DNA of 64,000 nucleotides from Colius striatus (lineage: Eukaryota; Chordata; Aves; Coliiformes; Coliidae), in NCBI RefSeq assembly GCF_028858725.1, contig NC_084760.1, forward strand, positions 59,731,367-59,795,366. Reading direction: 5' to 3'. Positions within the stretch are counted from its first letter, which is position 1. Each line of letters starts with the position of its first letter. The notes beneath the pieces are model-generated. The model was not told the DNA's origin. It ran no database searches and saw nothing but the letters and a program-made list of their open reading frames with translations. Position numbers and translations under genes: made by a program. This document shows, in pieces, positions 41,201 through 50,200 of this stretch.

Positions 41201-44200
41201 AGGACAAGACAGGACAGAACAAAAATAAAGGAAGAAAAAAAGAAAAGACAAAACAGTGACTATGAGGCCAGCCTCAAGGGTCCCCCAGTCAGACCAAGCC
41301 CCCCCGTTCTAAGGTACAAAACCAAAAACATGTAACAAAGCAAACCCCGGCTTTTCACTCTTCTAGCATGAGAACATGCCAATATAACAGAGCACAGCAA
41401 TGCTTTAAAATCTAATCAACTGTTACTATTTGAGCTAGTAGTCTCCCACTGTCTGACAAAGGTGTACTTGAGGCTGACCTTATAGGAAAAAAAAAAGCAA
41501 TGCAAAAAAAAAATCATATTTTAGGTCTCTACTTTTCCATTTAACACCCGTACAGCAATATACAAATGATAGGAACAACAGTGTCCAATCAACCTCATAT
41601 GATCTCATAGGGAAAATAAAAAAATCAAAAAATCACTCTCTGGAACAAAACTGTTTTGCTTAGTTAGCTATAGCAAAGAAAAGAGAAAAAGAATAGTGCA
41701 GATTCTACGCAGAACTAATCACGTGTTACAGCATCGTACAGTACCTGCTTATTCAGACCTAGCATATTGCAGACCATATCCCTTGAATACGGTTGTTCCA
41801 GCACATATCTCAACAAAGCAGTCTGTGGCTCAAACAGATCCTTGAAAAAAAAAGCAATCACATCACAAACATATGTTGCCTCGACACGATGGTTCATACT
41901 GAGTACGTTTAACTGAGTTAAACAACGTAAGAATGGGAGTTTAGTTTCTGCAGCTATGTATTATCTGGATATTTTATTTTTCTCTTTGATACCCAAAAGA
42001 AAGCAGCAAATAACCACAGCTCTTAAGAAGTGACAGATTTTACAGGAACCAAGTAGAAGAACATTCTTCTTCCAATTAAAGGACAGCACACTTTTTGCAA
42101 CAGCCCTGAAATACTGGAAGACTGTCAAGAACTCAAAGGAAGCCTGGTAAGACAACTGAGTCTGAGGAAGCACATGACCAAGACGCATGAAAATCAGGGG
42201 TAGCATGGATAATGCAGATATGGAACAATTGCTCACTGGGTCTTCCAACAGCTGAATCACTTGGAAGAAAAATGTTATCTGAAGCTAAGTTCAAAAAACC
42301 CCAACTTGAAGGAGCCAATTCCTCACACAACATGAAGTGGAAATGTAGAACTCCTTCAGAAATGGATGCTGATGATGCTAAAAGCTTACGTGGACTCAAG
42401 AGGAGACTGAACAAATATTTGGAAGAGGAAGTTTAACTAAATACCCAGAAACAGAATCTGTCCTAAGAAACACCCAAACTGATAATGGCTGTAGAGTGTG
42501 AACTGTAGAGTGGCTATGCATGCCATTATGTCCACTATCTTCATAATCTTCCTTAGACACCTGGCATATAGGGAATGGGATGCTGGACAATGGGGAATTT
42601 TGTCCTGATGCTTTAGAGTATTTAAATTCTTTCAGTACACCACTATTTCACACTCAGAGTTTTACCTTTAAGTCAGCTAGCTTATATTTATGTTAGAATT
42701 GTAAAATAGCCTTTCCTATGGAATAACAAAGAGCACAGAAAATAAGTTACAGCCCCATTCTCTGCTACAGTAATTTTCTAACCAATTCTCTACTCTCACT
42801 GGCTCCCTCACGACACCCCTCCCCCGACAAAGCACATTAAACATCTCCTGTTCTTCAACATCCTGGCAAGCAGTTACACAACACACTACTTAAAGGTCTT
42901 CTCCATAGAGCTTGAAGTCACTGAAATATACAAGACACTGAAAACTTCTTCAATATTATATGGAACAATCAGATATTCCCTGACCTTTTTCTCCCTAATG
43001 GCATCAAAGGTCTGTTTTATCAAATGTAACACCTTTAAGAAGCTTAAGGATGCATACCTTATCATATGGTAAGAGGCCTTTCAAAGGAAAGCGAAGGGTT
43101 GTAGGATCCAGCTTCCATGAGTTACACATGGCACCCGAGTTATTTACCACAGGGAGAAGACTACAGCGACCTACGTGCAATGAAACAAATTCTAAACCAC
43201 TGAAACTGCCCTCTTGGTTAATCATTCTGACACAAAATCTGGCCTCAGGCACTTTTATGCTCTCCTCTAATATTCACTGTTTAAAGCTTTTTACTGTAGG
43301 ATTGCTTCAGGTTGATTTCACTTTTCTAATAAATTTTCAACCGATTTAATTTTGGTACCCTGACTCTTGCCACACAGAAAATTATATTACTAATCTAACT
43401 ACATAATCTGTTCTTCCAATTTCCCTTCATCCACCCTTTAAGACAAACTCTGGACAGGATTCTGTTAAGTAAACTAGTCAGATACAAGCCTCCGTACTCC
43501 TTACAATCAATGAAGATCCAGTCTGAAATTCAGTCAGTGTAGGACAATAGGATTCACATAATCAGACATGAAGAGCTTTTTCCAGGGTCACTTTAGACTT
43601 GTTAGTCACTACAGATTACACATCAGGGATTCATAATGCAGCTGTTATTAAGCTACCTAATTCTCAAAGCAAACAAGATTTTTTTGTAATCATTTAACTT
43701 AAACAAATACATGCCCTGAAAGGTTTAACAGTTCAAAACATATTCATTTATTTTGAAGACATTCATGAAGTCATTCTCTTACCACAAATGGAATTTATTC
43801 TTGCCGTAGGTCTGAACGTGTCCACAAAATCCGACACTAAATTACCCAGTAACTGGGTGAGAGGAGGAGAAAAGAAAGTTCAGGGTTTAAGTCCCACATA
43901 CTGAATCAGACAGTTTCTACATTTTTATAACATGTACAGGAATCTACTAAAATAACCAGCTTCCTGCACATTTCAACAAGGCAGAAAAATCATCCAGAAC
44001 GTAAAATCACAAAAGGAAAACCTGACCTTATAAAGAAGGGGAAGGAAGCTCTCTGCTCTGTTTGCACCCGAATACGGGTTTGGATAAAACTGTTTCTCCT
44101 GAGCATATTATTTTATTTCTGTGCACATCGTTTAGTAACAGATGATTTTAAACAAGATTTACAATTTCTGTTCATAACAAAGCTCTGTTTGTCTCTAACA

Positions 44201-47200
44201 ATTCCACAAAGTCAAAGGATCTAGATTAGTTTACTCTGCATTAAATCTTGGCTGAAAAGAAGTCAACAACAGTTTTCCCATTAATTCAAGGGTGATGGGA
44301 TTTTATCCTTTCACCAACACCGAGTTCGTTTAATAGAATACAAAATTAACAACTGGATCAATGTAACATTACTTTTGGAAACAATGACCACTTTCATTGC
44401 ACCAGAGCTCCAAATGCTTTTGCATAAGTGAATTTAAACAAAGACAAAACACTGGTCAGCTATTTAAAGTGATTTTTCTTATCTTGATGCCATTGAGAAA
44501 GCACAAACTGGTAGGTAAGCATGACCTGCATTTCCAAGTGTATTAAACAAAACCCACCCAGTGCTTCAAGATCTTCTGACACTGGGGCATAGGTCACAAC
44601 TATGTCATCAATTTCATGCAAGAACACTGGGAGCTGCTGCTGCAATCACATCAAGCCTCTATCTTCATTTATATACCTAAACACAGATATTACTGTTGAT
44701 CATAAGATTAGAAATCTTAATTTAAACTTTGTTTTAAAACAATGAAACTAATTTGCCTTATCTGGAACAAAACTTAAATGGCATGATTTGATATTGTATC
44801 ATTACCCAATGGGGAAGTTTTCCTTCAGGATACAGTTTTCGGATTTCTGTAACTGCAAAGTAGGCAGGCAACAAACAGGCATTTCTTTCCAAAATGTAGG
44901 CTACCACCTATAAACCAAAAATACATCTGTGTAAAAGACTTCAGATAAGGTAAACAAGGGCATAGGCTGTCTAATAGTCTAAAGCAGAAAATATCTATGG
45001 AAAGAGACTTCCTGTATTGATAGTGCTACAACAGTTTAAAACCTGGTTTTAGTTGTACAAGTCTAAGTTAAGACTAAGTAGAATTATGTCTCTCTGTCTG
45101 CCTACTAAAGTATGGAAAACAATGACTGATTTTATTGACTAAGAAAAAGACAAAGAAATTAATCTCATATATGTCTACCTTAGGCAAGTCAAATCTTGGG
45201 CCTGACTCTCCTGTTGGAGATTTTAGAGCTCATCTACAATATCCCAAAAAATTCTTAGTTTACTGCATAAAATGCAACTACAGAGAATAATTAGAGCACA
45301 AAGAGTAAACCTCTGCTCTTTAACTGTACCAACTCTCAGGGAGAGCCATCCCAGCTGTTACAAACTCACTACTAACAAAAGAATAAGGCCTATCATCCTC
45401 ACAGTGACAACATAAAATTCAGATAGTTACCTCTTTTGCTGCTAAAAGCTGTTGTACAACAGCTGAGCTCACAGTGTTTGGAATGGTTGAGATTTTCTCT
45501 AGCATCACTTTCAATAGGTCACGCACACCCTAAAAGCAAGCACACAAAATTAACCTTCACAGACACTCTATTTCTGGCACAGAGATCAGACAATGAGTAT
45601 GGTCAAACTCCTTCTGTATAGAGCTGAACCCTCCCAAAGCCTCAGCTCTCGGGACTTTTTTCCTACATGGCAACAGGGGTCAGAGCAGATGGCAGAACTT
45701 CTGCCTTAATGCTCGACAGTGCTCCCATGTGTACTGCAACACTTCTGCCTTAATGCTCGACAGTGTTCCCATGTGTACTGCAACTTCTGCAAGTGCATTG
45801 GGGTTATTTAGCTCATAACTCAAGAGGAGTGAGAGATGACCACATAACTGTGAGAAGAGCAAGAAGAGTTACATTGTCCACACAGAATTATCTATGAATA
45901 TATAGCTCAACTATGAAAAAGTATTAAAACTGGTCTCACTGAATGACTTCTTTCTGTCATAATCAAAGCAGACTTTGAAACACTAGATGTTCCTGACATA
46001 AAATCACACCAAACAAAGCCAGAATACAACGTGGCTTAGCACAAAGAAAGGAACAGGTGAGAGATACCTTGTAGTCTACACCTCCAATAATCTTCCGGAT
46101 TAATGTAAATGTTAATGCCCATAACTGTGTCCTTTCCCATTCCAGCGTATCAGAGTTTATGAGAGATTCACACACCATCCTAGCAGGAGACAATGCAAGG
46201 CTGAACGATGGATAATAAACATGTTCTGCAGCAATAATTTTACAAGGTCTTTCTAAATACCCTCCTGTATCATAACTTTCACATTCCCTGTTTATTGGTT
46301 CACTCTGATGTAGCTTACCTGGGTGGCAAAAGTCCAGTTTCTACTGCCATTGCTAAGCAGTCATAAAGAAAAGAAATTCTTTTAGGACTGTGTTGGCTAT
46401 GAACGAATCTTACAATCCACTGGATGCACTGTTCATGGGAGTCCTGAAGCAAAAGACAGGAGAAAGAATGTATTTACAGGTAGTGAAACAAACAGTAAAC
46501 TTCATGTAGCATCCTATCATGAAGAAATTAAAACAAAAACAAGAATCAGATGACAAAAGGCAGAAGTTGTTCAGTTGTCCAAACCACAGTTTTTCCAAAA
46601 AGTATTTTGATTGTGTTTTGATGAAGTCTTATTGTCCAACATTAGTTGTCCAGTTGTCCAGTACTGGAAACACCTCCTACCCAAAAACATTGATTTCTAG
46701 AGTCAATTTTGGTTTTCACATATAAGCCAGTACAGTATAGCATAGAATAAAAAAGAACTGTTCTACAGCACTCTTCCCCTTCACAGTTATAATTAAAACC
46801 AGTGAAAACTAAGATGAACAGGTCTCAAATTACAGAAGACTGCTTAGAGGTAGCTACCTTTTGGAAGGTAATTTTTGATCATAAACTTCTTTTTTCACTT
46901 TCCTGCTTACTCACCTCTATCAGTAATTCTGTAACAAACTAACTTTGTTTATTTCTTTACTGTTACACTTCCATTTTTGCACTATTCGACATCCTCTGCC
47001 GATCAACTATATATTATAAATGTCCAAAATAATCTGCTCTTCTTGCAAATTCTTCCCATATTCTTTACTGTGCCATACCTGGAAACAGATTCTGAATGAC
47101 TGGACACAGAGCTTAAGTGTTAGTCTATTAGACAAAGTTTCATAATATAAAAAAGGTTTATAAATTACACATAAACAATAAATTAAATGCTGACCTGGGA

Positions 47201-50200
47201 AAGACTGCTCCAGAACTGTCTAAAAGCACCCAGGCAGCTGATCAGTTTGGTTCTTTCATCTTCAGGAGTGTCCATAAACATACTATGTAAAGAAGAACAT
47301 TAGCTCTTAGTAGTCCCCAAGAAAAAGCACAAGTAGGAAAATACACTTATACAGGAAAAAGTCTTGCACAAATAAACTAACATTACACTCACCCAGGAAA
47401 AGCTTCTTCAATCACTTCTGTTTTCTGTAAGAGAAAAACCCAAGTGAGCTATCATAAAAAGGTTTTCTCTGAATATTACACCACCAGGATTAAGCACAGC
47501 AGAATAACAGTCAGACTGTTAAAGGACTTCATCCAATACAGATGTATTTCTTCTGCTAGGCTTGACTTCTCTTGAAGCAGAGATTGCTTTGTTTATGTAT
47601 AAACAACATGCATTGTGGATGCAGATTAAAGCCCTTTAAACACCTAGAGATTGACTTCCCAAAGTTGAAGAAATTGTTTGATTTTGTCATTGCAGCTCTT
47701 GTATTTTTGAATTTAAGTTTTTGTCCCACTTACATTCCATGACACTGAGTTACTCAGATCAGTTATATACAGTTACCTTCTCATCTGAGTTTAGATTCAT
47801 TGCTTTTTATATTCCATTGAATGATTATATGGTCTTGTACTAAGTGAAAGACTATATAAGGATATCCAATTCATCACCTTTAAAATGTTCCTTTTGTTTC
47901 TTTTTAAACTCCATCTTTCTCAAAGACTTCTACATAACACCTGTTGTTGGTAGATTGGTTGCTGACGTTTTCCCATCTAGAGCTTTTTCTCATCTAAGTT
48001 CATCATTGTTAATGTTTTGTATTTGGTTTTGATTGGGACACTGGAGGGAGGGTTGTGAAGGTCTGCTTTTTTGTATTACCAGGGTGCAAGGCATTTCATT
48101 TTCAGTGGAGGCTGTTACCTCGTTTTGGAACCATCTATTAATTGCCATGACTATTCTTCTAATACTACAGAATCTACTAATGTTTTCTTGCAGCTCTTTC
48201 ACCTCATACTGCACCTCTTGGACTTGCAGACACCTATTGTACATACCTACCTTAGTAGGAGATGTGCCTAAACATTCCCTGCAGCCTGCCTGCACTGAAT
48301 CATCCTTGCTACCCAGCTCCATCTGGGTGGATGAATCAATCTTCTCCAGGGCATTCTCCTTCAGGACCCTGGCCTTAGCTTGCAGGCGAGAGTGTTCATC
48401 ATCTTGTCAGCTTGAGACCAGAGCACCCTCCCGAGTTGTGGCTCTCTGTGCGGGTAGTGGGTTGTTCCCTGCCCCGTCCTCCCTGTTCACCCTGCCCGCA
48501 CCAACTGCCATGCAGCACTCCTTGTCGCTCGCCCTCCCTGGGGTCTGTTTAAACCCTCAGTGGCCGCCTCGGCTCTGCCTCCCGGCAGGATCAACCCCTC
48601 GCCACAGCTCCCAGTGGCTCTCCCTGCTGTTCCTCTGCTTTCCCTGCTCCAGGAACTCCTTGCTCACCTCGATTGGCCTCTCAGCAGCTGCTGTGGTTCC
48701 TGCCGATTGCGTCAGCAGATGGCAATAGCAGCAGTGAAAGTAATAACTTACTGTTTTCTCATCTATCGCTTCAAAAAGGCAAAACAACTTTTTTTTATTT
48801 TAAGCAAATAACACTGTTCAGAAGCAGGCAATGTGATAATAAAGTCAAATCACAATGTTAAACAAGTGAAAACATAATGTTAAAGATGAGAAAACCTAAT
48901 CTGAACAACAATGCCAAGAGAAAAAACCAACCACATTTGGGCAGTTAATGTGCTACAAACTACACACCACCATTCAAAGAAAAGTGCACGGTGCATTTTA
49001 GAGTGAAAACTTAAATGAAAAAACGAACCTTCCATCTACTGAAATTCATCACATGGACATTGTTTTCAATTATTTTTCTCTATGAGATCTTTCCAAATTC
49101 ATTCTAGTTCAGACAGTTCAACCAGTCTCTTCTGTCCAAAAATGCCAGTCAGGCTCCTGTTCAGTACCTTATCCATTACTGTCACCCCAGTGTTTGAGAT
49201 CACAAAGTGCTCATATCTACCAAGAGGCTCATTCATTTATGTTCTATAAAACAATGCCTTAATGCAATCACCTGGGTTCACAAAGCACAAGTCCTGTTTA
49301 ACTAATTTAATACCCTTCTGTAATAAGGTCCCGTGGACAAGTTGCCCAGCTGTGGGAGAAACAGGTTCATGAGGCACTGCATAATGAACTGGCTGAATGC
49401 CAGAGCTCAAAGGGTTGTAGTGAATGAAGCTATGTCTGGCTGGTGACCAGTCACCAGTGAAAGTCCTTGGGGTTCAATTCTAGGACCAGCTCTGTTCAGT
49501 ATGTTTATCAAGGATCTGGATGCAGCAGTTGAATGCATCATTAGTAACTTTGTTGATGATGCCAAACTGGGAGGTGCTGTTGACTCTCCTGAGGAACAAG
49601 ATGTCCCACAGAGCACTGTAGATAGACTGGAGCATTGGGCTATGATTAATGGGGTGAAATTTATCAATTCCAAATGTCCGATTCTGCACATGGGAAGAGA
49701 TAACACTGGGCACACATGCAAATCAGGAGAGGAATGTCTGCAGAAAGGAATCAGGGGGTGCTGCTCAGCAGCAGGCTCAATATGAATCAGGAGTGTGCCC
49801 TGACAGACAAGAGGAAAAATTGCATCCTGGACTGCATCAAACACAGCAGAACCACAAAGTTAAAAGAAGTCATTTGCCTGCTGTATTCAGCACTGCTGCA
49901 GACTCAGGTGTGCAGCTCTGTGTGCAGTTTTTGGCCCCACAATTTAAAAAAGATGTAAACGTCCTACAGTGAATCCAGAGAAGGGCAACAAAGCTGATGA
50001 AGGGGCTGGAAAGCATGTCCTATGAGGAACAACTAAGGACTTTGGGCTTGTCTGTTTTGTAGAGAAGGAGGATGAGGGCTCACCTCATTGCTCTCCAAAG
50101 CTTCTGGAGGTGGTGAATTGCAGAGGGAGGTGCTGATCTCCCTGGGATCCAGTGATAGAACACATTGGAACAGCTCAAAGCTGTGCCAGGGAGGATCAAG

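Noticed and set aside
42212-42436. 74-residue plus-strand frame in MED23 intron 9
   Set aside because: No similarity to a protein. The underlying DNA looks like an old dispersed repeat.
48033-48728. 231-residue plus-strand open frame in MED23 intron 1
   Set aside because: It is the opposite strand of the GC-rich CR1-like 5' block. The minus-strand frame has the better LINE ORF1 likeness.
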